Below, in pieces: positions 23,305-35,230 of a DNA stretch of 64,000 nucleotides. Both the position numbers and the translations under genes were made by a program. This DNA comes from Chinchilla lanigera. Its lineage: Eukaryota; Chordata; Mammalia; Rodentia; Chinchillidae. The notes under the pieces are model-generated. The model saw only the letters and a list, made by a program, of their open reading frames with translations. It made no database searches and was not told the DNA's origin. The DNA lies in contig NW_004955429.1 in assembly GCF_000276665.1 (NCBI RefSeq), positions 949,121-1,013,120 on the forward strand. Reading direction: 5' to 3'. Positions within the stretch are counted from its first letter, which is position 1. Every line of letters starts with the position of its first letter.

Positions 23305-24020
23305 TTCCACTCCTGGCCCCCCAAAGACTCATGTACATCCCTTTATACAAAATGTATTCTAGCCCATCTCTAAGAGTTGCCAAAATCCTAACAGTTTCAG
23401 CATTGCTGAAAAGTCCAAGCCCTAATTCTCCTCTAAGATGTAAGGCAAACTCTTAGCTGTGAGCCCCCATTAAAACAAAGTTAAACACTGCAACATTCAG
23501 TGGCACAAGATAAACATTACCATTCCAATAAGTACAAACAGGGAGGTGCAAAGCATTGGGACCAAAACAAGTCCAAATTCCAGCAGGGCTAACATTATGT
23601 CCTGTAGTTCCATGTAGAACATCCTAAGCAATCTGTCATAAATTGTGAGCTCAAAAGACCTTATGTGGCTCTACCCTCATGGCACTTAGGGTGGTTGTAG
23701 CTCTCAGGGCTTCTGTCTTGGTTCCACTTTGCTCCCCCCTTTCAGCTTTCCTCAGACAATTCACATTCCTGGATTTTCCAGTCTTCTTGGGTATCCACTG
23801 CACCTTTTGCTTCACACATACAGCTTTACACACTTCCCTCTCAGGGGCACACTGGCTGGCCTCACAGGCCTGAAATCTAGGTGCAAGCCTTTTTAACTGC
23901 AGAACACTTGCATTCTGCAGGTGCCTAAAACCAACACCACATGGATGATGCCAAGATATGCTGTCACCTGGAGCAGTAGCCAAGCTTTCTTCTCTCTTGA
24001 CCATAAAGATTGAGTACCTG

Positions 24021-24102
24021 GGCTGGGGATTTAGCTCAGCGGCAAAAGCGCCTGCCTGGCAAGCGCAAGGTCATGAGTTCGGTTCCCGGTACCGGAGAAA
24101 AA

Positions 24103-24135
<33 letters not shown>

Positions 24136-24139
24136 GAAG
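24021..24139 (+). mobile_element. ID-type SINE, first of a head-to-tail pair
   Basis: Begins 'ggctggggatttagctcagc'; A box TAGCTCAGCGG and B-box-like GAGTTCGGTTCC are visible, followed by 'ccggtaccggag' and a long A tail to about 24133. tRNA-derived, transcribed by RNA polymerase III, moved by L1 enzymes. Preceded by AAAGATTGAGTACCTG (24005-24020), which recurs only after the second copy. Confidence 0.93.
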
Positions 24140-24247
24140 GGCTGGGGATTTAGCTCAGCGGCAAAGCTCCTGCCTAGCAAGCGCAAGGTCGTGAGTTCGG
24201 TCCCCGGTACCGGAGAAAAACCAAAAAAAAAAAAAAAAAAAAAAAAA
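24140..24247 (+). mobile_element. ID-type SINE, second of the pair
   Basis: Same family as the copy at 24021, with differences in the middle ('aaagctcctgcctagcaag') and in the B box (GTTCGGTCCC). It has its own A tail and is followed at once by AAAGATTGAGTACCTG (24245-24260), which closes the target duplication opened before copy one. Seven bases (tagaagg) separate the first A tail from this copy. Confidence 0.93.
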
Positions 24248-25040
24248 GATTGAGTACCTGGATCACTGGATATTCTGAATCCAATTCTGAGGAACAAATT
24301 CTATGCCACTGCCATTCTGGCACATTGTGTGGCCGCCACCATTCTGGAATATGGTGCTCTGCAGCTTTCTTTTCAAAGCAAATTCTTTCACCTTTGCCAT
24401 TTTGAGACTGCAAAAGGTGGAGACTTGCTGCTTCTTGTGATGCCTTCAGGCCATCTTTTATATCCTCCTGTTCCTTCCCAACAAATGAGATCTCCTCAGC
24501 TGTATCTGTGAAGTCCACCGCTTTATTGGTGCTTCCTTTCTGGCCAAACTCACAACATTTTAAGTCATCCTGATGGGCATGTTGCTCTTAATTCTTAATA
24601 TAAATCTGGCTAAAAGCCCCCCAAAATAGTCATGCCACTACCTCAACTTTTGACCACCTTGAAATTTCTTCTGTCAGACTAATTAGTCCACTTCCCTTAA
24701 TCTCAGTCTCAGAGGCAAAGTCTCTGGTCATGAGCAAAACGCAGGTGAATTTTTGCCAAGCCATAGCACATATCATCTGGAGTCCAATGCCCAGTGCAGT
24801 CCTTCTTCCCAGCAGAAACCTCCAGAGTTTGGTCTTTACTGGCAGAATTTCTATCAACCTTCTGGTCTTCCAAGCTCTGAATAGAAAATCCTATACAGAA
24901 CACCTGAAGGTGTTCTAGTGCTTTTCTTTCAGGTGAAATCTTCAAACCTTTCCAAACACTTCCCAGAAGCCATTTCCAAAGGCTCTTGAACCACATGGTC
25001 AGGTATGGTCACAGCAATGACCCCACTTCAGGTACCAAAT

Positions 25041-25420
25041 TGTGTCTTGGTTCCTTTTCTCTCACTGCAGAGACAAAATACCTGATGCCCAAAATTAAGG
25101 AAGGAATGGTTTATTTATCTCACAGTTTCTGAAAGTTTCAGTCCATATTTGGCTCCCTCCAAGGCAGAGTAGCACATGGCAGAGGGCAATAGTTCATGGT
25201 GGTGGAAGACAGCAAAAGCAGCAAAACCCAAAAATAGAGGAGCAGAAATAAGAAAACTTCTTTCTTTCCCTTATATTGTATGCAGGCTCCCCACCCCAGG
25301 GCAGGTGTAGAACTCACATCCATAATCCCAGCATTGGACCATGGGTCAATCATAAACTGCAGAAGCTCACTCCATGACTGTGTGAGGTTTTGGAGGGACA
25401 TCTAGACACAAGCCATGACA
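25041..25420 (-). repeat. 5' LTR of the MaLR element
   Basis: Partner of 22931-23304. On the minus strand it starts TGTCATGGCTTGTGTC and ends with CA at 25041. U3/R/U5 borders and polyadenylation signal were not fixed. Confidence 0.88.
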
Positions 25421-25425
25421 GTCAT

Positions 25426-26104
25426 GCTCAGTGTTGTAAAGAGATGGCATGGTTTAGTTTCATGTTTTGATGATTGGGAATGACATGTAAATACTGATGG
25501 GGATTAAAGGAATGTGCTGTAAATAACTTGGCTTGAATTTCAAAAATAAAATAAATAGAACTCTTTATTAATACACAGTAGAATGAAAAATAATGCACTG
25601 GAGTGAATTCAATGTTTTTCTCACAAAATATTTATACTCTCACTATATTCCTCTACATGGTTTAAGAAGTGTGATGTTCTCCTTCAATAAAATCTACTTT
25701 ACTCTCAAATATGTGATATGTATACATCATTATTACAAAAGTATGAGCCTAAAACAAATGGTCTTGGTCAAAGTAGAAACAACTGAGACAGTTAAATCAT
25801 AAAATTATTTATAGTTTTAAGCCAATGCATTAGGTCACAGCAGTTTTAAATGTGCTGTCTATGGCTTCTTTAGAATAGTTTTGTGTGAAAAATTGTACTC
25901 TTCTCAGCTCATGATGGAGAAGACACAGAAAAACATTTGGAAAACTAATAAAAGTGGTTTCTTTTGCTGTGGTATCTGATTCTATTACTTAAATGCTAGA
26001 CATAGTCCTGTTTGGTGTGAAAGAAACACTGATGACTTTCTTTCCTGCTTTTGCTATTGCCTCATGAATCACAAGACACTAAAAATAGGAATAATAAAAT
26101 GCAG
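25426..26104. other. No recognised feature
   Basis: AT-rich sequence after the MaLR element, no recognised repeat or gene. Confidence 0.5.
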
Positions 26105-26255
26105 CTAGTTTCTCTCAGTTTATTAAAAAGAAAAATTTTTTCTAATATTGTATGGGCAAGATATCATGCCTATATTTTCTACTCTGAATAACTACTACAA
26201 AACCAACAATATGCAATGTATCTACTATTGTAATTATCCTACTAAGCTGTTTTGA
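26105..26255. repeat. Diverged third copy of the 18.9-kb repeat
   Basis: Follows 18901-19042 in order: 'tagtttctctcagtttatt', 'tcatgcctatattttctac', 'actctgaataactact', 'aatatgcaatgtatctac', 'attatcctactaag'. Roughly 70-75% alike by eye. Confidence 0.55.
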
Positions 26256-26944
26256 AACTCAGTTTCATTGCTATGTTTATATTTTTTCTATTTAACATGA
26301 AATTCTCTAAGCAATTATCCTATCTCATGTCTTATTATTAAATGGAACTTTGAATTTTCTACTTAGGTAAACCATGATTTTTTTACTGAGTAAAAGTTCT
26401 TACTCAAAAGTGTTGCACTATAATATGACATAACCTGATTTCACAAGGGGGCTTGAAGCATTGGTGACAATGCCTGAACCTGAATATGGGTAGTGGTCCA
26501 TTAGGTCTCCGACCTCCCACCACACTGGAGCAAACAGATCACCAATAATGTGCCAATCCAATCTGTAGTACATACATTAAAGGAATTCCAGAGGAAGCAT
26601 TGTCCTAATAAAAATTCAGGCCTAAAACTGTTGAAGGATTTAAGGAGAGATTGGAAAATTACAGCTTGCAAGGTATGACCAATTTTACAAGTCATGTGAG
26701 ATAGGAATGCCTTTTTACCTTCTCAATGGTCTGTAACTGGAAAATTGTGTGGCAGAAGTTACATGTACACTGAAAAATCTAAAAGTTTATCTGACTTAAT
26801 TTTTACAGAAAAAGTTGTTAGGCCATGATTTAAGGATAATTTTTATATTAGTCATATCATGAGAATACTTCTGGGTCAATTTTAACACAAGAAATTTCAT
26901 CAGGAAAATGGAAACTAATTTTTAAAACAGGAAGTTGGAAACTA
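26256..26944. other. No recognised feature
   Basis: AT-rich, no gene or repeat named. Confidence 0.5.
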
Positions 26945-27262
26945 ATAAAATTTATCTGAAATGAGAAATTTGTCAGATGGGTTTACCAGCAAATTGAAGG
27001 CTATGGCAGGAATGATTAATAAGCTTAAAGATAGATCAATAGAAATGGTCAAAAACTAAAAACATAATAGAATCATCAAACTATTAAAATAAGGTAGGTC
27101 CTCAAATTAGACTAACTCTATTGTAGGATAATGGGCCTAAAAGTGCACCATTCTCTCAAGCAAGAAAAAATGCTGCTATAGGAAAGAGTTGTTTTAGAAA
27201 CATGCCATACCTTAGACATGTTCATCAGTAAAGTTTTTCACATTGGAGCCAGCAGCAATTGC
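26945..27262. repeat. Local duplicate, copy 1
   Basis: Pairs with 28878-29176. Shared runs include 'agcaaattgaaggctat', 'ggaatgattaataagct', 'agaatcatcaaactatta', 'aaacatgccatacc' and 'atgttcatca'. It has a faint likeness to L1 ORF1-side text ('aaagatagatcaatagaaat'), so both may be copies of an L1 5' segment. Confidence 0.8.
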
Positions 27263-28877
27263 AGTTTAAATATCATCAATGAATATCAGTCAAAAGCTCA
27301 TCACCGTATCTACAGTGTCCTGTATATATACTGAGAGAACTTAGTTTCCTCTTCTTGGAAATGAAAAGAACTAATATAGATTACTTTCTCTATGTCAGTT
27401 ATTTTACTGGTAGCTGGGGAGTCAGTGATTGCTTAAACAAGGAAAAGAAGTATTTTATCCTTTGTTAGGAATAATGACAAGTATGGAGCATTTTAAGTTA
27501 AATAGCGAGGTAATTTCACTTATGCTTTTAAATGACTAATTGTTTTCTACTGTAAAACTTGAAGTAGGTTCAAGGACACAAATTGAGAAATGAGGAAAAA
27601 TGGAAATGAAGTCATAGCTATGAAAATTTAGGGAAGTACATGGTTTCTAAAGGTGTTTAGAAATTACAGTTATTGTAACTTGCTGATGGATGACATTTGG
27701 TGAGAAAGATGATGGCTTTAATAACAACATCTGGTTGGGTTAATTAAGAGAACACAAAACTTCTCATATGGAGAGGTCTGGTTTTCAGACAGATTATGAG
27801 GTTGTCTGATATATTTAAGCAGAAGTAGGCAATGGGGTATGTATTTAGGTCTGAAGTCCATAAATGGCCAAGACTAGAAATATTTATATCAAAATCCTCA
27901 TAGAAGTAGCATTGAAGGCCAGTCCATACAAGTGGAAATTTATAAGGAAAAGAGGGCTTGAACAGCTCTAGATTCACAGAGAGGAGGATGAGCATCTGAC
28001 TGACGGCCAGACATTACAGAAAAGGGAAGAGTGCACTGCAGAAGTGAAGACATGGAAATATTTTACAGAGGCATTGTCTATTGATATTAAGTACACTAAG
28101 AAGTCAAAGGCAAAGAAGATAAGAAGAATATCTTTTGTGGGCACTAGTACTTTACTGGCAATTGTTCCTGGTGAGTAATGCAAGGCAAAATCAATGAAAG
28201 AATTGAAAAAGAAAAAAGTCAGTAGAAGATGAGTATCTAGAGGTAGTAATACACATAACACTTTGGGAGCTGTCTATTTTACAACTTTTAATATCACCAT
28301 AATAACAGAGATAATTGATATAATCATCCTTATTTCATTGTGAGTAGAACTGTGTCCTATGAAACTGCAATCAACAACAACAAAAACCAACAAAAACCAG
28401 AAACACTAAATAAAATTTCTGATAGTTTTTATCACTAATGTGCACTATTGTTTATGAAAGTGTCTCTGTTTCACTTTATTTCACTAGAATATAAAGTGGC
28501 AAGTATACAAAATTATCAAATAAATCATCTTTATATACTGAGTTAAATACCTATACTATCTTAATATATAAAATTGTTGTTTGGACTCCATATGCCCTGC
28601 AATTTTACTTCTTGTTTAATCTAAATTTTAACTATTTAATAAAATTTTGGAGAAAGTGTACTTTTTAAAGGTCTAAATTAGATGTACTTTTCTAAGGTAA
28701 GTTTTAGTCAAAATTTATAAATGAACAATGCCATACCTGGAGGTCACAGATGACATGAAAAGGTAAGTAGTATGAAAAGAGTAAATGGGAGATAAACTGT
28801 GAATAAATGGCCATCAAGTTTTGAAGATATAATTGAGCAATGTAACAAATGACTAAAGTCTAACATTGAGTCCAATT
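27263..28877. other. No recognised feature between local duplicates
   Basis: About 1.6 kb, A-rich on the plus strand. 27690-28260 is purine-rich and reads like an old interspersed repeat, but I could not name it. Short A/C run at 28370-28400. Confidence 0.4.
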
Positions 28878-29176
28878 TGAAATGAAAAATTTGTCAGGTG
28901 AGTTTATTAGCAAATTGAAGGCTATAGCCGGAATGATTAATAAGCTCAAAGATAGGTTAATAGAAATGATCAAATACTAAAAACAGAAAGAACAGAATCA
29001 TCAAACTATTAAAATAAAGTAAGTCCTCAAATTTGACTAATTCTAGCACAGGATAATGGACCAAGAAGTGTACAGTTCTCCCAAGCAAGAAAGCATGCAA
29101 TGATGGAAAACAGTTCTTTTTAGAAACATGCCATACCCTGGAAATGTTCATCAATAAACTTTTCCACATCAGAAAA
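28878..29176. repeat. Local duplicate, copy 2
   Basis: Direct-orientation partner of 26945-27262, about 85% alike by eye with small indels (for example an extra 'gaaagaa' near 28986). Confidence 0.8.
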
Positions 29177-29558
29177 GATCAAAGATCAAATTTTTTCCCC
29201 TGTAAAATTCTATAACTTATATAAGATGTTCCATTTAGATATCAAATATTAACTGCTTAATAAAGAAACGTTCCAAAATTGTCTCATAAAACTTCAGTGA
29301 TTTTGGTTAACTTTAATGAGAAAACACTTTATTTTTCCCTTAAGGAAGTCAAAGTACTTAATGTTTCCCCAGTATTTATTTTTCAATATGTGCAGCATCT
29401 GGTAGAAAATAGTATTATATTTCAGGATTCTTTTTGAAAAACAGGAAAGGCATTTTCTGTTTGGGGTGAAGGAAGAAGGACTTGGGATGTCGGTGCACAT
29501 CTTATCTGTAAGAACCTCTTTTATCACTCGCTGCCATATACTCAGCTGACACGCAGTC
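29177..29558. other. No recognised feature
   Basis: A 104-codon minus frame (29608-29294) runs into the MER1 element and is not credible as a gene. Confidence 0.45.
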
Positions 29559-29882
29559 CAGCAGTCCCAAGCTGTTTTGGCGTCAGGGACTGATTTCATG
29601 GAGAACAATTTCCGGGGTGGGTGGTGGTTTCAGGATGACTCAAAGGAGCGCACAGAGGAGATCCTGCACATGCGTGGTTTGCAGTAGAGTTCACGTTCCT
29701 ATGCAAATCTAGTGGTGATGCTGATCTGACAGAAGAAGCTCTCCGGTAGTAATGCCAGTGAGGGAGGATGGTGTAAATGCAGATGAAGTTTTGTAGCTTG
29801 CCTGGTGCTAAACTCCTGCTTTGCAGCCAGATTCCTAACAGGCCACAATACTAGTCTATGGCACCAGGATTGGGGATCGCTG
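29559..29882 (+). mobile_element. MER1-type hAT-Charlie transposon, short form
   Basis: Left end CAGCAGTCCCAAGCTG, right end GGATTGGGGATCGCTG. Internal landmarks 'cgtcagggactgatttcatg', 'gagatcctgcacatgcgtgg', 'attcctaacaggccacaata'. It lacks the middle section kept in the 9969 copy, as in MER1B. Opposite orientation to that copy. Confidence 0.82.
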
Positions 29883-31060
29883 CTTTACTGAGCAGAGAAT
29901 ATATGCAGAGTCGCTAAGTTTCAGTTCTTTAGCGTGGTTATTTCCGTCTACTCTTTGCATGTTTGTGCACTTGTGTGAGAGGGGAGAGAGAGAGAGATAG
30001 AGAGAGCGGGAGGAGGTCTGCCTTTCATAAGCTTATGTAATCATCCTACTTTATTTAGTTCATGAAAATCCATTCTTATGCCATCATAGTCAAACTGAGA
30101 CTCAGATTTTGTACGAGGATCATTTTTACTATTTTTTACTGGGTAGTTTTATAGATTGAAAACTATAATAATGTTATAACATAATTAAATAACTTAAAAA
30201 GAGTAAATAATTCTTGTAAATTGGTTAACAAATATATCAACAGCTTTCTATGACTGTGCTTAATACTGTACAGTTTAAGCACAACTTACCCCTATTACAG
30301 GAAATTAAGAGATCACAAGTTCTGATACCTGTTATTATAAAAGAATGATTTTGTGAAAGTACACAATTTTCTTGCAAATCTGGATATTTGACTAAGCAAT
30401 TCATATATATTATAAAGTATTTTAAACATATGTGTTTAGTATCATCAATATCTTGTTTTATGTTATTAGTGAAATACTTTGAAACTCAGCATCAAAGCAC
30501 AGTACAAAACTTGGAATGTAGCAAGAAAAAGATCTTTATCCTTAATGGATAGTCAATGGGAGGTAATTAATTTTGGGGAACTGAAAGAGCTTTTTAAAAC
30601 TAGGTGAAGTAGTTACTTCATAATAATTATTTGCATAATTTTGCATCAAAGCCCGTTTATTCTAAAGCTTTGCTTTCCTCTGGGCCTGTTGCTATGACTC
30701 TGCAGTACAAACCCATTGGGTCTTACTGGGGCCCAGCTAATAACCACTCCTTCCAGCAACCAAAGCACTTTCCATTTTCATACTTTGCACTATGCTATGG
30801 GAGTACCATTTGTTATACCTAAGTTAGAAGAAAGATACAGAGTTTGATCTTCTTTTTAACTTTTTATTAGTACATGTTTGCAGTTTGCTTATGTTCTTTG
30901 TGTCAAGTTGGTACCTGTACATAAAACATTTTAATTCCTGTTTTTGATTTCTTTTCCCACATAAGAAAGATCTATCTCTTTACTTCCTATTATCTATCTC
31001 TCACTTTGTTTTTTACTTATAATTTGGGTTTTTCATATAAAAGAAACCATGATTTTGATC
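29883..31060. other. No recognised gene; (GA)n run and possible L1 3' trace
   Basis: 29980-30010 is a short (GAGA)n run. 30855-31000 ('aactttttattagtacatg') vaguely resembles an antisense L1 3' UTR. Otherwise unremarkable. Confidence 0.4.
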
Positions 31061-31183
31061 CTTTTTCTTCTTTTTCTGTGTTTGTGAGGATCTCACTCTG
31101 TAGCCCAGGTTGGCCTCCAACTCATGTCAGTTCTGCCTCAGACTCATAAGTCTAAGATTACAGGCATATACCACTACTTCTGC
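31061..31183 (-). mobile_element. B1-like SINE
   Basis: Antisense B1 landmarks 'ggatctcactctgtagccca', 'ggttggcctccaactcatg', 'agattacaggcatataccac'. Short flanking match TTTGATC (31054-31060, 31184-31190) may be the target duplication. Confidence 0.8.
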
Positions 31184-31540
31184 TTTGATCTTCATAAGTA
31201 TCATTCTTAATTAGTCTTTAGTACAAGATAAACATTATATAAATCACATCATGATTTTATTAAAAGAGTGGTTGCACTAGAGAAGGAACCCTAAAGCCTC
31301 CAGAATTTTAAAATATTTTTCACAATAAATATATATGCCTGAGTTTCTCAATCATCAAAATAATGTGTTTCTAAGGAAATGATAAAGATGTGAGTTAGGG
31401 GGTTATATCTTCTAATTTTACTCCCCAGGGGTAACGTTAATAAAATGAACATTAAGTTCAACATCCTTCAAAGCAAAGCAAAACAAACATAAACTCTATG
31501 CACACATTTAAAAAATAGAATTGTGTGGTATGTTACACAT
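31184..31540. other. No recognised feature
   Basis: AT-rich, nothing identified. Confidence 0.5.
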
Positions 31541-32045
31541 AGGATTGTTGCTTGAATATGATTACTTTCTATTTAAACATTATGTGGTTTTCAAAATTCT
31601 CATTTTTTGGTAATTTTATCATAATTTATATGACCCATTTTATATTAGGCATTTTAACTCCTATAAAAAATGTTGGTGTTTAAATTTTCTTCAGTATAAA
31701 TCTTTAACTTATTTCTTGTCATTGCTTGAGGGTGTCTCCATTGAATTGGTATTTCTGAGTCAAAATATTTGTATACTCACTGCTTCAATATATGCTGACA
31801 ATTGTCATTCATAAAATTTGAATTAATTTGAAGCTTTTTCATCGGTTTATATTCTATTTATCTGCATTCATAATAATATGGTGTATTAAAATTTTTAATC
31901 ACTTGGATTGCTAGTAAAATTGTTTTATTTTTTCATAATTTGCATCTTTTATTGCTAAAGCAATAAAATTTTTATGTGTTTATTTGTCATTTGTCTTTTT
32001 TTCTACTTACATGTATTGTTTGTTAATACTTTTTTATTGAAGTGC
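31541..32045 (-). mobile_element. Possible ancient LINE 3' region, antisense
   Basis: Text such as 'atttctgagtcaaaatattt', 'cttggattgctagtaaaatt' and 'gtttatttgtcatttgtctt' resembles the same old LINE 3' region as 10620-11215. Highly diverged. Confidence 0.35.
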
Positions 32046-32364
32046 TGACATTTTCCTCACTGACTTATATGGGATTTAAATATGGGAAGGATATTGTCAC
32101 AGTGCAGATTGTATTTTTATAGACTTGTTTTATATTAATCCTTGCTCATGTTGAGAGCATTAAATCAGGGACATATTCTTTATACAAGAGATCAGAAAAT
32201 AGTAGGGACTGTTTGCATAAACTGATTTTAAAATTAGGATATTTTCTTATTTATAAAAAGTCTTGTGCTTGAAATGCACTTGAAAAGTGAACATACAGAC
32301 TATTTTTAACTATATTATCCAGGACATTGTAAAGGACAAAATCACTTTATAATCATGCTGATGA

Positions 32365-32530
32365 GAGTTAACATTTCCTGAGTGTTCATAGTGTATAAGC
32401 ACTGTGCCAGATACTTCACTTACTAAAACAGAGGCTCTGTCCATCTGTATTTCAGAGGCTGAAAAACTGACTTTTAGAAACTGACACTTCTAAAGTAACT
32501 CATGCAAGATTACAAAGTTAACATCTATTC
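32365..32530 (+). mobile_element. MIR SINE
   Basis: Core-SINE landmarks in order: 'agttaacatttcctgagtgt', 'cactgtgccagatacttcac', 'cagaggctgaaaaactgac' and 'taactcatgcaagattacaa'. Confidence 0.75.
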
Positions 32531-34470
32531 CACTACACTTTACCTTTGATGAGATTGTTTAAAAGTACATAAAATTATCTTTCTTTTGTCAAGGAATAAA
32601 CACATTTCCTAAAATAAATATATTAAATTAAATTATATAAAATTACTCTTTCTGTAGGCAATAATGATAGAACATCAGCGAGATTATATTATCCAAATGA
32701 ATTTCTTTTGAGACTTAAAAAACACAGAAAAAGCTTTGTATGAACCAATTATCAATTAAAAAGTGTTACAGAAATATTATAAATGTTTGCTGAATGTATT
32801 TTTACATAGGTCAGAATTGAGGTGATGGGGCTTAAACAGGTAAGTAGCAAGAATCTTAAGAAAAGGACACATAGATTCAGCATATTTTAAAACAAAACAC
32901 ATCATGAACAAGTGGTTTTTATTTAAAAAGTGTTTCACTCACAAATGTGTCACCATCCAGACAGGCTTAGAGGAGAAGATCCATGTTATTATCTTACTGG
33001 GTACAAAAAAATAATCTGCCAAAATGTGACAACTATTTACAATAAACCCTATCAGAAAACTTGGGATAGAATTGCTCTGATAAGACTGGAAAATGATCTA
33101 CCCACTCTAAGTGAACAGAAATGCGTAGGCATACAAGAAAAAAAAAATCAACATATAATACAACAAGCATTGTTAATTTCCTACCACTTTGTTTTGTAAC
33201 TCTGTATTGTCTGCACAGAGATATTTGTGGACTTAGATCACACATTAACAAAGTCATGAAATTTGGAGGTCACTGGTTCATCAATGTAAAACTGTGACTC
33301 TCTTCTTTGAGGACAGGGCTGTGAAATGAGAATTAGTTCCCTGAACAAGAGGGAGTCTCTGAAAATACAGTTGGAACCCTCCCTCTGAAAATGTACAATT
33401 CAGTACAAATTACTGATTAACACAAGATCCATTGACACTGGCTGAGAAGAAAGGACATTCTGTTCAGGTCTCTAATTAGGTCAGAAAACATAGTTAACAC
33501 TTTATCCCAACAGTGTGTCTTCCCCGCTTACTGCAGATTTTGTATGAATTTCAAATTTTCTGAAGACATGCATGGATTTCAGATGACAGACAAAATGTGG
33601 TTTGGTTGAATAATGAACCCAAGAAAGCTATTTATGGTTTTAGGTTTCATGTTCTGGGCATTACCATCCAATACAAAACAAAGCTAGCAAGTTAAACATC
33701 AAAGTTCTACATAAAAGGAGTCCTTCAATTAAAAACTATAAAAAACCAACGGGCTGTTTTATTTCTCATTTTTAAAAATTTTTTTATGCTGTGGAATACT
33801 GTTCTTTAAAATTCACTGAGCAGTTGAGCAAGGCAGAATTTCATTTGAAGTAAAGCTGGCCTAAATCATGCTTTTGGAACTCTCCCAAGAACAGGGTAAA
33901 AAAATCTTTGGCATCCAGGTCCATTAGGAGTGAAATGTAACCAACTCCAAATGTTTTCTGCTTTCCTGATGTAAGGCCACTTTATGAAGTGGCAGTTGAA
34001 TGCAAAATAGGCTTTTAGCTTGAAATAGAATCTCAAGATTTCTCTACCTTTCTCATACAAACATTGTTTTAAAAACATCATCAAAAGATGGTATAATTCT
34101 TCAACTATTTTCCTCGGACTGGTATACTTTTTAAGGTAAAATTATACATTACTCAGCATAATTCACACTTTGTCAGGTAAGATTTAACTCCTATTTTTCA
34201 AAAATCAGAATAAATAATAACTTTGAGATCTACATGAACAGGAAAATACCTTTTTCCTATTTTCTTCATATTGCTTTTTCAATCATTTTAATCACATTTC
34301 ATTTTTTTCCAATTTGACTAAGTATTCTTTATTCTGTATGTCCACAAGTATCTAACTATAAAGATATTTACATGACCATAGAAATTTGTGTGTGCATGTG
34401 TACTACATAAAGCAGAAGAATTGTTTATAGAGTTTTATTTGCTCATATAGAGATCTTATGCATTCACATA
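32531..34470. other. No recognised gene; shared 60-bp segment at 33148
   Basis: 33148-33212 matches 19925-19995. A plus frame at 32930-33199 (89 codons) has no recognisable product. The rest is unassigned AT-rich sequence. Confidence 0.45.
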
Positions 34471-34474
34471 TTTA

Positions 34475-34555
34475 ACAAATATTTATTGAAAACCTACTAT
34501 GCCAAGTGCTTTTTTAGGTTTAGGATCTGACATTCTGCTCTAATATATTTTATAT
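34475..34555 (+). mobile_element. Mammalian-wide repeat fragment (MIR/L2 class)
   Basis: 'aacaaatatttattgaaaac', 'ctactatgccaagtgc' is the common ancient motif 'ATTTATTGAGCACCTACTATGTGCC' in decayed form. Which family it belongs to is not certain. Confidence 0.5.
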
Positions 34556-35230
34556 TTTATAGGTTTAAAGCATTATTAACTCATGACTACTATTTGGAGT
34601 GAAGCAGATATACAGTTGTGATTTGTACAGTGTTAAAATCATCAAGAGAATGTGAAAGATTGAGAATGCTATTTTTTTCTGAGCCTTAATGGTTCATTTG
34701 TACCATTTATTAAGGGCCAGGTATGTTTGTCTTGGTCAACTCCATTTTGTTATATTCCATAGTCTTTGTTAGAAAGCACTATAAAACATTTACTATTCAT
34801 ATTTTAGATTTTAATAAATGGTATGAAGAAGTGACATACAAATTCAAATAAATGTATAATTATTTATCTTCCAAATTTGTTGGCAGATAAGTTAACACAG
34901 TTAATTTTATGATCTGTACTCCTAGTGTAAGATCTAAGGCCACATCTTGATCTTTTTTTTCTGTTCAAATCAATCATGCTGCATTATTTATTTGACTATG
35001 AAAATCGTGCAAGACAGCTTGTAAGAATGTGTAAATTATTACAAGATAACACATTAAAACTGGTGGTAAAAAATGGAGATAAAACAGCAAGCACAAAATC
35101 ACTATACGTAGCTAAAATAAATTCCTGATCATCAGTAACTTAGCTGATGTCAATGCTCTTCAACCATATTTGCAAGTTAAGATAATTTATGCAGTTTAAA
35201 AATATAAATATCCATGAAAATCGAATTTGA
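34556..35230. other. No recognised feature
   Basis: AT-rich, nothing identified. Confidence 0.5.

Larger units (their letters stand above)
23305..25040 (-). mobile_element. Internal region of the MaLR element
   Basis: Non-coding internal sequence. Short frames on both strands (for example 24004-23651 and 24996-24709 minus) show no retroviral motifs such as zinc knuckles or YXDD. A dimeric ID SINE is inserted at 24021-24247. Confidence 0.75.
22926..25425 (-). mobile_element. Complete MaLR-type LTR element with two LTRs and 5-bp target duplication
   Basis: Two direct copies of one LTR (22931-23304 and 25041-25420) enclose about 1.74 kb. The pentamer GTCAT occurs on both outer sides (22926-22930, 25421-25425). 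On the minus strand each LTR starts TG and ends CA. Next to the right-hand (5') LTR the minus strand reads TTTGGTACCTGAAGTGGGG, a primer-binding-site-like sequence close to that of ERVL/MaLR elements; next to the left-hand (3') LTR it reads TTTGGGGGGCCAGGAGTGG, a purine-rich tract. The internal region has no recognisable gag or pol, as is usual for MaLR, which depends on ERVL enzymes. It carries a nested ID dimer. Evidence for a complete insertion is direct; the family name is inference. Confidence 0.88.

Noticed and set aside
24021..24247. Two tRNA genes
   Set aside because: A and B boxes are present, but there is no cloverleaf with a proper anticodon arm, and A tails plus a target duplication show ID SINEs.
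22926..25425. Intact endogenous retrovirus with coding genes
   Set aside because: The LTRs are convincing, but the internal region shows no gag, pol or env motifs; it is a non-autonomous MaLR-type element.
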